DNA from: Jeotgalibacillus sp. S-D1
GTDB taxonomy: Bacteria > Bacillota > Bacilli > Bacillales > Jeotgalibacillaceae
Direction: 5' to 3'
Assembly (NCBI RefSeq): GCF_004358665.1
Contig: NZ_SMZR01000006.1
Span: forward strand, 149,554-213,553
Length of the DNA: 64,000 nucleotides
Both the position numbers and the translations under genes were made by a program. This document shows positions 15,498-24,853 of this stretch, piece after piece. The notes under the pieces were generated by a model, which was given only the letters and a program-made list of their open reading frames with translations, was not told where the DNA came from and searched no databases. Each line of letters opens with the position of its first letter. Position 1 is the first letter of the stretch.

Positions 15498-17486
15498 TTG
15501 AACAAACGTTTTCAAAGGCTGGGAAGAAAAGTATTAGCCGGGACGATGGTGTTTTCTGTGCTGGCAACACCTGCAGCAGGAACATCAGCAGATTCCCCAT
15601 CAAAGAAAAAAGCAGGAAAGCATGATGTGGAGCTCAGAATACTTGGCACGTCTGACATACACACGCATTTATACAACTACGATTATTATAAAGATGCCGA
15701 AACAAATGAGTTTGGATTGGCGAAAACAGCAACCTTAATTAAAGAAGCACGGTCAGAAGCGGACAATACTTTATTATTTGATAACGGAGATTTGATTCAG
15801 GGAAACCCGCTGGGCGATTATAAGGCAAGAGTGGATATTCTTGAAGATGGTGAGGTACACCCGGTTTTTCAGGCCATGGAATTGCTGGACTACGATGCAG
15901 CTACAGTCGGAAACCATGAATTTAACTACGGGCTGGATTACCTGGCGGAAGTGCTGGACGATGCGCCTTTCCCATACGTAAATGCTAACGTGGTTAAGGA
16001 CGATGGTGACCTCAGCCCATTAAATGATCGAAATTATTTCAAACCTTATCAGATTATCAAGAAAAAAGTAACAGATGAAAAAGGCAGAAAAAAGACGCTG
16101 AAAATAGGGGTCATAGGCGTTGTTACGCCACAAATTACGCAATGGGATAAAGCGCAGCTTGAAGGGAAAGTAAAAACAAAGGATATTGTAAAGTCAGTCA
16201 AAATGAACATCCCGAAGATGAAGAGGGACGGAGCTGATTTAATTATTGTTCTTTCTCATTCAGGTATTGGGGATACAGAGTATGCAAAATTAGAAGAAAA
16301 TGCTACATACGATCTTACTAAGCTCGAGGGTATAGATGCCATCATCACCGGACACAGCCACGCCAACTTTCCAGGGGCCTATTCAGACCTCCCGGGTGTT
16401 AACACTGAGAAAGGAACAATTAATGGCGTACCAGTTGTGATGCCTGGCAGCTGGGGCAATAATTTGGGGGTAATGGATCTTACGATATCCAAGAAAAAAG
16501 GAGACTGGGTGGTAAAGGATTCAGCAACCAGTCTTAAGCCGATTTTCTCAAAGGATAAAGGAAGCCTTGCGGATCCGGATCCGGAAGTATTGGCGGCTGT
16601 AAAGGAAGCGCATGACGGAACGGTGAATTATGTCCGCCAGGCGGTCGGAACGACTACTTCTGACATTCACAGCTACTTTGCATTGGTGCAGGACGATCCT
16701 TCAATCCAGATTGTAACGAATGCGCAAAAATGGTATATCGAAAACAAGCTGGCAGGCACAGAGGACGAGAATACACCAATTCTTTCTGCAGGAGCGCCAT
16801 TTAAAGCGGGCGGAAGAAGTGGTGCAAGCTATTACACGTATATTCCTCAAGGCGAAATTGCCATAAAAAATGTCTCGGATTTGTATTTATACCCGAACAC
16901 AGTGGCAACTGTAAAAGTCACCGGAGCAGACGTGAAGGAATGGCTTGAAATGTCAGCGGGTCAATTTAATCAGATTAATCCAGGCGGCAGTAATGGACAG
17001 GCATTGATTAATAATGATTTTCCTACCTACAACTATGATGTCATTGATGGGGTTACGTATGAAATTGATGTAACGGAACCGGCAAAATATGATAAGGATG
17101 GAAAGCTGAAGAATGCTGATGGGAACCGTATTAAAAACTTAGAATATCAAGATGAGCCAATCGATCTGAACCAGGAATTTATTGTTGTTACAAACAACTA
17201 CCGGGCAAGCGGAACGTTTCCTGGTGTGAAGAATAACACCGCTGTTGAGCTTTACCCAGATGAAAACCGCCAGGCAATCATCGATTATATTCGTGATCTT
17301 GGCACGATCGATCCATCAGCAGACGGAAACTGGCGTTTTGCATCTGTGAGCAATGTGAATGTCACGTTCCAGTCCTCGATGGATGCTGTCGACTCACTCC
17401 CGGCAGATGACCGCATTAAATATTCCGGTGAGGCAGGCAATGGGTTTGGCAGCTATATACTGGAATTAGATGAACAAGGTGAGTAA
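15498..17486 (+). CDS. Secreted bifunctional metallophosphatase / 5'-nucleotidase (CpdB/YfkN-like)
   Basis: A 662-residue enzyme with an N-terminal signal peptide (basic start, hydrophobic residues 13-28). The calcineurin-type metallophosphatase domain carries Asp53/His55 (SDIHTH), Asp98 (DNGD), Asn139-His140 (GNHEF) and GHSHANF. The C-terminal 5'-nucleotidase domain follows from about residue 375. It hydrolyses 2',3'-cyclic nucleotides and nucleotide monophosphates outside the cell to salvage phosphate and nucleosides. The TTG start follows AGAGGAG. It lacks an LPXTG sorting signal, unlike some relatives, so it is probably released. It is monocistronic. Confidence 0.87.
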   Translation: MNKRFQRLGRKVLAGTMVFSVLATPAAGTSADSPSKKKAGKHDVELRILGTSDIHTHLYNYDYYKDAETNEFGLAKTATLIKEARSEADNTLLFDNGDLIQGNPLGDYKARVDILEDGEVHPVFQAMELLDYDAATVGNHEFNYGLDYLAEVLDDAPFPYVNANVVKDDGDLSPLNDRNYFKPYQIIKKKVTDEKGRKKTLKIGVIGVVTPQITQWDKAQLEGKVKTKDIVKSVKMNIPKMKRDGADLIIVLSHSGIGDTEYAKLEENATYDLTKLEGIDAIITGHSHANFPGAYSDLPGVNTEKGTINGVPVVMPGSWGNNLGVMDLTISKKKGDWVVKDSATSLKPIFSKDKGSLADPDPEVLAAVKEAHDGTVNYVRQAVGTTTSDIHSYFALVQDDPSIQIVTNAQKWYIENKLAGTEDENTPILSAGAPFKAGGRSGASYYTYIPQGEIAIKNVSDLYLYPNTVATVKVTGADVKEWLEMSAGQFNQINPGGSNGQALINNDFPTYNYDVIDGVTYEIDVTEPAKYDKDGKLKNADGNRIKNLEYQDEPIDLNQEFIVVTNNYRASGTFPGVKNNTAVELYPDENRQAIIDYIRDLGTIDPSADGNWRFASVSNVNVTFQSSMDAVDSLPADDRIKYSGEAGNGFGSYILELDEQGE

Positions 17487-17521
17487 TACTGCCTGGTTAT
17501 AAATTAGGCTTTGTTAAATGT

Positions 17522-17624
17522 GGCTGTTGATTTCCATTGAAGGCGTTCGCTTTCCGCTCCCGCTACATCCCGCAGGAGTCTCACACCTTCAGCTCCAATC
17601 AACGGTGGTCAAATATCAACAGCC
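17522..17624. repeat. Interspersed Bacillaceae-type intergenic repeat, copy 2 (inverted orientation)
   Basis: The ends GGCTGTTGAT/ATCAACAGCC form a perfect terminal inverted repeat. The reverse complement reads TTGATTGGAGCTGAAGG...GACTCCTGCGGGA, matching copy 3 at 58049 (TTCATTGGAGCGGAAGG..GACTCCTGCG). No coding capacity. Confidence 0.7.
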
Positions 17625-17646
17625 GATTTTAACAGAGCTATAAATT

Positions 17647-17686
17647 AAAAACGAGAGTGTCTGAACGAAAAGACGCTCTCTTTTTT
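17647..17686 (+). terminator. Intrinsic terminator
   Basis: The GAGAGTGTC/GACGCTCTC stem is followed by TTTTTT and lies downstream of the nucleotidase and the repeat. Confidence 0.7.
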
Positions 17687-17717
17687 ACGACAGAAACAAA
17701 ACACTTAATGGAAAAGG

Positions 17718-18566
17718 GTGAAGCAGTTGCTTGAAGTACTAGAATATAACGACCTCTTATTATTTAAAATAGACGTTATTCCATTTTTGCAGCAAAATGA
17801 AACAGAGAATAATTTATCATTAGGCATTTTGAACTCTCTTGAAGATGGAGGAGAAAAACCGCTGCTGATGGCGGCTGTTCTTAAAAATGACAAGCTTTCA
17901 ATGGTGCTGCTCCAAACCATTCCTGTTCAGGTCATTTTTTCTAAGCCGGCAGGATTAACGACGCAGGATTATAAGATACTTGGCAGCCTTCTGGTGAAGT
18001 TGAATATACCGGGTATTGTGGGTGAAAAAGAATGTGGGTTGGCTGTTATGGATGCAATGAGCGATCATCTGCAAAAAAAATACGCAATTGGGATGAACCA
18101 GCGAATTTATAAACTGGATCATGTAACAAAAGCTGCAGCCCCGGACGGCAAGCTTCGAATCCTGCGGCACGAGGACCTGTCAGTCGTAAAAGAGTGGGTC
18201 TACCTTTTTCATGAAGAAATTGATCAGCCCATTGATAGGGAAGAAGCTGGGAAAATCGCTGCCGCTGTAATTAAGAAGGGCTGCCTTCACGGATGGGAAT
18301 CAAAAGCGAAACTTGTTTCAATGGCCAATATCTCCAGACCTACGAAAACCAATTGTACAGTCACTTTAGTCTTTACCCCAAAGGAAGAACGCGGGTTTGG
18401 TTTTGCATCCAGCTGCGTGTCAGCTCTATCCCAGAAAATGCTCAACCAGGGCTTTCGATCAACCAGTCTGTACACAGACCTGGATAACCCGACCTCAAAC
18501 AAAATTTACATCGAAATTGGATATAAGCCTATTATGGATTCTGTTGCAGTCCATTTTACCGAGTAG
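17718..18566 (+). CDS. GNAT family N-acetyltransferase (FR47-like)
   Basis: A 282-residue cytoplasmic protein. The C-terminal third is a GNAT domain of the FR47-like kind, with the acetyl-CoA loop FTPKEERGFGFASSCVSAL and the LYTDLDNPTSNKIYIEIGY motif. The N-terminal half is a divergent acetyltransferase-like region. The start is GTG at 17718 with only a weak GAAAAGG ahead; TTG at 17727 behind AGGGTG is an alternative. Substrate unknown. Confidence 0.75.
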   Translation: MKQLLEVLEYNDLLLFKIDVIPFLQQNETENNLSLGILNSLEDGGEKPLLMAAVLKNDKLSMVLLQTIPVQVIFSKPAGLTTQDYKILGSLLVKLNIPGIVGEKECGLAVMDAMSDHLQKKYAIGMNQRIYKLDHVTKAAAPDGKLRILRHEDLSVVKEWVYLFHEEIDQPIDREEAGKIAAAVIKKGCLHGWESKAKLVSMANISRPTKTNCTVTLVFTPKEERGFGFASSCVSALSQKMLNQGFRSTSLYTDLDNPTSNKIYIEIGYKPIMDSVAVHFTE

Positions 18567-18725
18567 CTTTATACATCTAAAAGAACGTGTTGAGCTCTAT
18601 AAAAAACAACAATAACTCCATTCGTCATGAAGTATTCAATCTTATCTCGATCAAGCTGCACTGAAATCTTATTTAATGGGTAAAGATTGTAATAGGTACC
18701 AGGAATCGATAGAGGAGGAACTTCT

Positions 18726-19673
18726 GTGACAGAATTATCAAATGAATATATTGAAGAAGTAGTTAAGGCGTGCAGACCTTTCGCATCAAAAGGAAGCGTC
18801 ATTGGCCATATTCCCGGACTTGATCAGTCCCATCTGACCGATCTGGGTGTAACGATCGTCACGCTTGATGGCAAAACGTATTCAGCAGGGGAAGCTGAAC
18901 ACAATTTTTCCATTCAGAGCATTTCCAAGGTCATTATCTTGCTAATAGCATTGGAGGATTTTGGGAAAGATATCGTATTCCAAAAAGTAGGCATGGAACC
19001 TACAGATGATTTCTTTAATTCAATCTCCAATTTAGAAAGCTATGAAGGCCACCGTCCTTACAATCCTTTTATTAATTCCGGCGCCATTGCGACAGCCAGC
19101 TTAATTAAAGGCGGCTCAGTTAAAGAAAAATTTAACCGTATTTTGGATTTTCTGCGAACCATAACAGAGAATGACAAAATCTATATGAATGAGGAAACCT
19201 ACGATGCGGAAATTAAAAACGGAGCAAGAAATAAAGCCTTGGCCTACTTTATGGAAAGCACTGGTGTTTTATCCGCTCAGGAATCGGATGATGCACTGGA
19301 TCTTTATCATCGCGTAAACTCCATTGAAATAAATGCTTTAGCATTAGCTAAAATTGGTTGTTTCCTATCCAACCACGGCCGGATAATCGGCAAAAAGAAA
19401 CAGCTGATTCATGCCGAGCATGTGCGTACAGTAAAAGCCATTATGCTGACATCAGGGATGTATAATGAATCAGGAACATTTGCTGTTGAAGTGGGATTTC
19501 CTTTAAAAAGCGGAGTTTCCGGCAGCATTGTGGGTTCCGTGCCCGGTAAAATGGGGATCGGCATCATCGGACCTGCCATTAATAAAAAAGGTAACAGTCT
19601 GGCTGGAGGAGAAGTGCTGCGCCTTCTATCAAAGGATTTAAAGTTAAATATTTTTCATGATGAAAACTCATAG
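18726..19673 (+). CDS. glsA: Glutaminase A
   Basis: A 315-residue enzyme of the serine-dependent beta-lactamase-like glutaminase family, converting glutamine to glutamate and ammonia. The catalytic SxxK is in FSIQSISKVI (Ser64-Lys67 region). Conserved NPFINSGAIA, NARNKALAYFM-like and FAVEVGFPLKSGVSG motifs follow. The length matches the family (about 310). The GTG start is set by AGAGGAGGAA. It is monocistronic; the glutamine transporter often paired with it in Bacillus is not here. Confidence 0.93.
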   Translation: MTELSNEYIEEVVKACRPFASKGSVIGHIPGLDQSHLTDLGVTIVTLDGKTYSAGEAEHNFSIQSISKVIILLIALEDFGKDIVFQKVGMEPTDDFFNSISNLESYEGHRPYNPFINSGAIATASLIKGGSVKEKFNRILDFLRTITENDKIYMNEETYDAEIKNGARNKALAYFMESTGVLSAQESDDALDLYHRVNSIEINALALAKIGCFLSNHGRIIGKKKQLIHAEHVRTVKAIMLTSGMYNESGTFAVEVGFPLKSGVSGSIVGSVPGKMGIGIIGPAINKKGNSLAGGEVLRLLSKDLKLNIFHDENS

Positions 19674-19706
19674 ACCTGCGGCGCTGTGGGAACAAACTAC
19701 ATAAGA

Positions 19707-19742
19707 ATGCTCTCACGAAAAGATTCGTGAGAGCATTTTTAC
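19707..19742. terminator. Bidirectional terminator
   Basis: A perfect AATGCTCTCACGAA stem with a 4-base loop and TTTTT, between glsA and the convergent P450 gene. Confidence 0.8.
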
Positions 19743-19765
19743 TTTGTTCAGGATCGTTTGTCTAT

Positions 19766-20971
19766 TTAAGAAAGGCTTACTTCCAGTGTTTTCAGACCTC
19801 TTAATAAAAAGACATGCTTCCAGTCCGGCTCACTCCCCGGCTGCTGAGCTGGACGTATTTCAGGGAATGCAGTCAGCAGTTTTTCGAGAGCAATTTTTCC
19901 TTCCAGACGGGCAAGTGGTGCACCAAGACAAAAATGAATGCCAAACCCAAATGCCACATGAGCATTTTGCTCTCTCGTAATATCGAATTCGCCGGCATTT
20001 TTAAATTTTTCTTCATCACGATTTGCAGAGCTTAACGATGCCAGCACTAAATCGCCGCGGCGGATTGTTTTGCCATGAAAATCCGTATCATCTTCCGCCC
20101 AACGAGCAGTTGAGAAGTCAACCGGGCTGTAAAATCGAAGCCCTTCTTCAATTGCCGGTTCCACAAGAGATAAATCGGCTTTCAATTTTTTAAATTGTTC
20201 CGGGTGCTCAAAAAGAGCGTACATGGTGTTTGATATAAGGTTAACAGTTGTTTCATGTCCTGCGATAATAAGAAGCACAATCATGGAATAAAGTTCATCC
20301 CTGTTTAATTGATCTCCTTCCTCTTCAGCAAGTAAAAGTTTGGAGATAAAGTCGTCCTTGGGATTTGCTTTTCTCTTCTCAAACAATTGAGATAAATAGT
20401 CAATAAAAGCTGAAACATCCTCATGGAAGTCAGCCGCCATATCATCAGCAGCTTCTAAGATGGTATTGGACCATTTTCGGAATTTATTTCGGTCTTCTGC
20501 AGGTACGCCCAGCAGTTCGCTTATCACAATAATAGGAAGGGGGAACGCATAGTCATCAATCAAATCCACCGGTCCGTCCTTCTCTTTCATTTCTTTTATT
20601 AACTCTTCAGCAATTTCATTAATTCTCGGACCCAGTTCTCTAATCGTTTTCGGATTGAAATAAGGCTGAACCAGTTTTCTGAGACGAGTGTGGTCTGGCG
20701 GATCAACATCCAGCATCATATTGCGAAATATTGCGATAATCTTTCCATGATCTTCATTATTTGAAGGCTGAGTAAACAGTTTGCTTTGATCCTTGATAAA
20801 ATAGGGTTTTTTTAATAGCTCTTTTACATGATCATATTTTGTGATAATCCAAGAGTTCTGCTCTGCCTGCTGACCCATAGAAAAAACAGGATCATTTTGG
20901 CGGAGGGTTTCATAAAAAGGATAGGCTCCTACTTTGAAATTGGACGAAAAAACAGCTTCCGCGGTTTTCAT
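19766..20971 (-). CDS. Cytochrome P450
   Basis: A 401-residue soluble bacterial P450 of the CYP107/CYP109-like type. It shows the I-helix AGHETT oxygen-activation motif, the K-helix ExxR (EEGLRF) and the heme-binding FGFGIHFCLG with axial Cys348. There is no membrane anchor and no fused reductase, so it needs separate redox partners, none of which is adjacent. It monooxygenates a hydrophobic substrate such as a fatty acid or terpenoid; which one cannot be told. The ribosome binding site is GGAGG. Confidence 0.92.
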   Translation of the reverse strand: MKTAEAVFSSNFKVGAYPFYETLRQNDPVFSMGQQAEQNSWIITKYDHVKELLKKPYFIKDQSKLFTQPSNNEDHGKIIAIFRNMMLDVDPPDHTRLRKLVQPYFNPKTIRELGPRINEIAEELIKEMKEKDGPVDLIDDYAFPLPIIVISELLGVPAEDRNKFRKWSNTILEAADDMAADFHEDVSAFIDYLSQLFEKRKANPKDDFISKLLLAEEEGDQLNRDELYSMIVLLIIAGHETTVNLISNTMYALFEHPEQFKKLKADLSLVEPAIEEGLRFYSPVDFSTARWAEDDTDFHGKTIRRGDLVLASLSSANRDEEKFKNAGEFDITREQNAHVAFGFGIHFCLGAPLARLEGKIALEKLLTAFPEIRPAQQPGSEPDWKHVFLLRGLKTLEVSLS

Positions 20972-21017
20972 ACATCTGCCTCCTAATGTTTCGAATAGCT
21001 AAATTATATAAGATATC

Positions 21018-21242
21018 ATGGATACTCTCAAACAATATATGGAAATGTGGAGGAAGTTTTTAAGTGTTCAGATGCAATATGATCACAATTCCGGGGAAGT
21101 CAGCAGGCGGAAAAATTTGTTGAGCATCCAGCGTGCAATTTGTATTTGTGAAGAGCATAATAGTTTAGATAAGCAGTTACATAATGTTAATAAAATGGAA
21201 GTTTTAAAGAAAGCTTTGTTCGATGTAAACGCAACAGGCTGA
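21018..21242 (+). CDS. Small hypothetical protein
   Basis: A possible 74-residue soluble protein with mixed charge, not recognised. No clear ribosome binding site precedes the ATG at 21018, which weighs against it. A hairpin terminator overlaps its stop codon, which suggests that something here is transcribed. It is divergent from the P450 gene. Confidence 0.4.
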   Translation: MDTLKQYMEMWRKFLSVQMQYDHNSGEVSRRKNLLSIQRAICICEEHNSLDKQLHNVNKMEVLKKALFDVNATG

Positions 21243-21276
21243 TGCCACTAAGGTGTCGGCCTTCTCCTTTTTAAAA
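21234..21276 (+). terminator. Intrinsic terminator
   Basis: AGGCTGATGCC pairs (with wobbles) with GGTGTCGGCCT and is followed by TCTCCTTTTT. Confidence 0.55.
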
Positions 21277-21326
21277 TTAACCATGTAACAAAAACCCTAA
21301 ACTCAAAAGAAAGGTCGTTAAAATAA

Positions 21327-22532
21327 ATGAATACATATACGGGAAAGAAGCGTTTGCAATTCGCGCTGTTACTTGGAACGCTGGGTGCACTGGGGCCACT
21401 AACCATTGATATGTATCTTCCGGCCTTTCCATCCATTGCTGGAGACCTTCAAACCAGCGCGTCATCTGTTCAGCTCAGCTTAACTGCCTGCTTGCTTGGT
21501 CTGGGTCTCGGCCAGCTGGTCATGGGACCGATGAGTGATGTGCACGGCAGAAAAAAGCCGCTCCTAATTGGTCTGGCAGCTTATTTGCTTGCATCTTTTT
21601 TAATTTCCTTATCATCGACAATCGGGTTTTTAATTGCCGCACGTTTTCTCCAGGGATTTGCCGCGGCCGCCGGAATCGTTATTTCCCGTGCGATTGTAAG
21701 AGATGTGTACAGCGGTCCTGAGCTTACAAAGTTCTTTGCACTGTTAATGCTTGTCAGCAACCTTGCACCTATATTAGCGCCGATTGCAGGCAGCGGAGTG
21801 CTGCTCTTTACCGACTGGAATGGGGTTTTTATTGTTCTCGGAGTTATTGGAATTCTGCTGTTTGGCATCATTTCATTACGTCTTCAGGAAACCTTGCCGC
21901 CAAGTGAAAGGGTTCCGAGCAATATCCTGCAAACGCTGAAAAACTTTAAATCTCTGCTGACCAACCGCCAATTTGCAGGTTATGCGCTTGCCCAGGGATT
22001 AATGATAGCCGGAGTGTTTGCTTATGTTTCAGGGACGCCATTTGTGTATCAGAACATTTACGGGGTATCTCCACAGCAATTTAGTCTCTTATTTGGCGTA
22101 AACGGATTTGGCTTGATTTTTGGTACCCAAATTGTAGGGAGGCTTTCGCACCGCATTCCGGAACGTCAATTTCTAATGATCGGCCTGCTGCAGGCAGGAG
22201 TTGTCAGCACTGCACTCCTGATCGCTGTGCTGTTGGACGGTCCGTTTATTTCTTTAGCTATACCGTTATTCTTTTTTGTTATGTCAATCGGGATGGTCTC
22301 TACCTCCAGCTTTTCTTTGGCAATGGAAACACAAGGGCATATTGCAGGGAGCGCATCGGCACTGCTTGGCCTGCTGCCGTTTTTACTTGGTTCCATCACA
22401 GCCCCGCTGGTCGGTATTGCAGGAGAATATACGGCTGTACCAATGGGAGCCATCATGTTTACAACCAGTACGCTTGCCTTGCTGTCTTATTTTGGTTTAG
22501 CAAGAAGATCGGAAAAACAGCCGGTATCATAA
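21327..22532 (+). CDS. Bcr/CflA family multidrug efflux MFS transporter
   Basis: A 401-residue membrane protein with 12 predicted helices. The N-terminal GPLTIDMYLPAFPSIAGDL is the signature of the Bcr/CflA drug:H+ antiporter subfamily, and the MFS loop motif is GPMSDVHGRKKPL between helices 2 and 3. It exports drugs or small toxic molecules using the proton gradient. The ribosome binding site is weak (AAAGG). It is monocistronic. Confidence 0.9.
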   Translation: MNTYTGKKRLQFALLLGTLGALGPLTIDMYLPAFPSIAGDLQTSASSVQLSLTACLLGLGLGQLVMGPMSDVHGRKKPLLIGLAAYLLASFLISLSSTIGFLIAARFLQGFAAAAGIVISRAIVRDVYSGPELTKFFALLMLVSNLAPILAPIAGSGVLLFTDWNGVFIVLGVIGILLFGIISLRLQETLPPSERVPSNILQTLKNFKSLLTNRQFAGYALAQGLMIAGVFAYVSGTPFVYQNIYGVSPQQFSLLFGVNGFGLIFGTQIVGRLSHRIPERQFLMIGLLQAGVVSTALLIAVLLDGPFISLAIPLFFFVMSIGMVSTSSFSLAMETQGHIAGSASALLGLLPFLLGSITAPLVGIAGEYTAVPMGAIMFTTSTLALLSYFGLARRSEKQPVS

Positions 22533-22543
22533 ATCAAATAAAA

Positions 22544-22581
22544 AAGGCCAGTTTCTGTTTAAACAGAAACTGGCTCTTTTT
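22544..22581. terminator. Bidirectional terminator
   Basis: A perfect GCCAGTTTCTGTTT stem with a 2-base loop, flanked by A-run and T-run, between the convergent transporter and citA. Confidence 0.85.
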
Positions 22582-23680
22582 ATAGGGGTGGAATGTGCCC
22601 GGTGTATAAAGATTGTGGACGGTAAATGCGGTTGTCATTGGATTGCTCCATTATATTTGCTGTCCAGCCAACCATTCTGCTGGCAGTAAACGTGGGGGTA
22701 AACAGCTCTGGTGGAATCTCAACTGCTTTTAAAATGGCAGCAGCATAAAATTCAACGTTTGTATAAAGCTTACGCCCAGGCTTGAACTGACCCAGCAAAG
22801 TTAGAGCAGCGGCCTCCACATGGCAGGCTAAATCAAGCCAGGGGTCTTCTCCGGACAGTGTTAATGCCATTTCTTTCAGTGCTTCTGACCTGGGATCAGT
22901 TGTTTTATAAACCCTGTGGCCAAACCCCATCAGCTTCTTATTGTTTTTTAACTTTGCTGTTATCCATTTTTCTGCATGCTCTTTTGCTCCAATATCGTTC
23001 AGCATGCTGGTTACCTCACTTGGAGCACCGCCATGCAGCGGACCTTTCATAGCTCCAACAGCACCGGCAACACTCGATACCAAGTCAGATTCTGATGAAG
23101 CGATGACCCTTGCAGTAAAGGTCGAAGCATTCATTCCATGTTCCATCGTGAGGATTGAATAGGCGGTTAAAGCTTTTACATGAGCATCAGACGGGGTCTT
23201 CCCATGCAGCATATATAAATAGTTTTCAATATGGTTTAGCGAAGAATCCGGATCCACCGGTTTATTTCCATTCAGCAGAGCAAATCTTGTTGTTATGATG
23301 GCAGGTATGACAGCTGTAACTGCAATCGCTTGATCGATTGTGGGCGGCCATTGATAGGATTGGTCTTCCATTGAAGACAGACAGGTTCGTATAACACCCA
23401 TCAATGACATCCTGGCAGGGAGCTGTTTCATGATAGCAAGAAGGTGCCCGGGCAATACCCGGCTTTTTTTGAAGCGGTCTTGAAGAGATTGTAATTTCTG
23501 CGCATTAGGAAGGGTGCCGTGCCACAAAAGGTAGCTAACTTCTTCAAATGTATGATGCAAGGATAACTTCTTTGCATCGTGTCCTCTATAGATTAACCGG
23601 CCGTTCTCTCCATCTACCAGGCTAATTGACGTTTTAGCTGCAATTATCCCTTCCAGGCCCTTGCTCCATTGGACGGTCAT
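22580..23680 (-). CDS. citA: Citrate synthase (CitA-like, minor form)
   Basis: A 366-residue citrate synthase, the same length as B. subtilis CitA and with parallel sequence throughout. Active-site histidines are in GPLHGGAP (His216) and FGHRVYK (His255); NVEFYAAAI is also the CitA form. It condenses acetyl-CoA with oxaloacetate (or propionyl-CoA for methylcitrate). The ATG at 23680 follows GGAGTG; GTG at 23689 would add three codons. In B. subtilis the LysR regulator citR is divergent here; in this window no citR is present upstream. Confidence 0.85.
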   Translation of the reverse strand: MTVQWSKGLEGIIAAKTSISLVDGENGRLIYRGHDAKKLSLHHTFEEVSYLLWHGTLPNAQKLQSLQDRFKKSRVLPGHLLAIMKQLPARMSLMGVIRTCLSSMEDQSYQWPPTIDQAIAVTAVIPAIITTRFALLNGNKPVDPDSSLNHIENYLYMLHGKTPSDAHVKALTAYSILTMEHGMNASTFTARVIASSESDLVSSVAGAVGAMKGPLHGGAPSEVTSMLNDIGAKEHAEKWITAKLKNNKKLMGFGHRVYKTTDPRSEALKEMALTLSGEDPWLDLACHVEAAALTLLGQFKPGRKLYTNVEFYAAAILKAVEIPPELFTPTFTASRMVGWTANIMEQSNDNRIYRPQSLYTGHIPPL

Positions 23681-24057
23681 TTTGCTCACTCCAGTCTGTT
23701 AATTGCATGAACGGAATATTGTAAACGCACAATCCGGACATTTGTTATTCGTTACCAGGGGAAAATGGTCATTCTTCTTTAGATAAGGGAGAGTGAAGAA
23801 GGCTTCATTATATGAAAGGATATGGAGGAAGGAGTTTAGAAAGCCCCTCCTTATGTATATGATGAGGTCTGGCTGAGTATTCAAGTGGCATTCCGGCTGG
23901 GAGAAGGTGATATGCGACGTGGTATGCCGTTCGCATTGATCATTTAGTAAAATAAATCATTGACCGTTAAAAAATAGATTTCCCTAAACGTTTTATAAAA
24001 GGTGCTTTAGAGGAATAGTAAAGAAAAGGGTATTTTTACAAAAGGAGCCGAGTGAAT
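23681..24057. other. Intergenic gap without a supported gene
   Basis: 377 bp between divergent citA and the isochorismatase gene. Short frames exist, but none has a good ribosome binding site and a protein-like composition. The place where B. subtilis has citR holds no LysR remnant that I can see. Confidence 0.5.
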
Positions 24058-24627
24058 ATGAGTCATCCAAAAACAGCGATGCTGATCATCGATATGATGA
24101 ATAAAATGGATTTTGATGGAGGAGAGGATTTATTAACGAATACTCTCCCTATGGTGGATCGCCTGGTCGCTCTTAAAAATCGCGTAAAAGAAGCTGGCAT
24201 TCCTGTAATATATGTAAATGATAACTTCGGACAGTGGCAGGACAACGCAGAAAACATTATTGAAGAATGCCGGAAAAAACCGGGAAAAGAAGTGATTGAA
24301 AAAATTCTGCCGGATGAAGATGATTACTTTATCATTAAGCCGAAGCATTCAGGTTTTTTTGGGACACAGCTTGATATCCTTCTTCATCAACTGGGTATTG
24401 ATAATTTAATTCTCACTGGCATTGCAGGCAATATCTGTGTTCTCTTCACTGCCAATGATGCCTACATGCGTGAGTATAAATTATATGTACCAAAGGATTG
24501 TATGGCCTCCGAGAAGGATAGTGATAACGACAACGCTATCCAGATCATCAAACGGTCGCTGATGGCTGATACGACGCCTGCAGCAGAGCTGGATTTAAAG
24601 AAAATTGAAGAAAAGAATCATGCTTAA
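24058..24627 (+). CDS. Isochorismatase-family cysteine hydrolase
   Basis: A 189-residue cytoplasmic hydrolase. The catalytic Asp is in MLIIDMMN (residue 11), the Lys in IIKPKHSGFFGT, and the Cys in TGIAGNICVLFTA. This is the triad of nicotinamidase/isochorismatase-type amidases. The ATG at 24058 is 10 bases after AAAGGAG; GTG at 24052 is closer and less likely. Substrate unknown. It is monocistronic with a terminator. Confidence 0.87.
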   Translation: MSHPKTAMLIIDMMNKMDFDGGEDLLTNTLPMVDRLVALKNRVKEAGIPVIYVNDNFGQWQDNAENIIEECRKKPGKEVIEKILPDEDDYFIIKPKHSGFFGTQLDILLHQLGIDNLILTGIAGNICVLFTANDAYMREYKLYVPKDCMASEKDSDNDNAIQIIKRSLMADTTPAAELDLKKIEEKNHA

Positions 24628-24641
24628 CACCCGCCTCCCGG

Positions 24642-24674
24642 TAACCCTCCAGATACATACTGGGGGGTTTTTGG
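24642..24674 (+). terminator. Intrinsic terminator
   Basis: ACCCTCCAG pairs with CTGGGGGGT and is followed by TTTTTGG. Confidence 0.7.
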
Positions 24675-24812
24675 CAGTTACGGGGATGCTGTCAAGATCA
24701 CTGCAAGACCGTTATATCTCCCATGCAGCAACACCTGTGCAAAATCTGTTAAAATTATAATTTTTTTTCATCTATAACCCTCCAGAAAATTGTGGTAAAA
24801 TAAGCTTACTTG

Positions 24813-24827
24813 GTGACGCAACGTCAC
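24813..24827. promoter_or_regulatory. Palindromic operator GTGACG-CAA-CGTCAC
   Basis: A perfect 6-bp inverted repeat lies between a TAAAAT -10-like box (24796-24801) and the ribosome binding site of the MerR gene, itself flanked by two AAGCTT hexamers (24802, 24832). It is a likely autoregulatory site. Confidence 0.5.
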
Positions 24828-24853
24828 GCGCAAGCTTTTTGGAGGAAAACGAT

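Noticed and set aside
23699..23884. A 61-codon minus-strand frame upstream of citA
   Set aside because: No ribosome binding site, and no resemblance to a LysR regulator or any known family.
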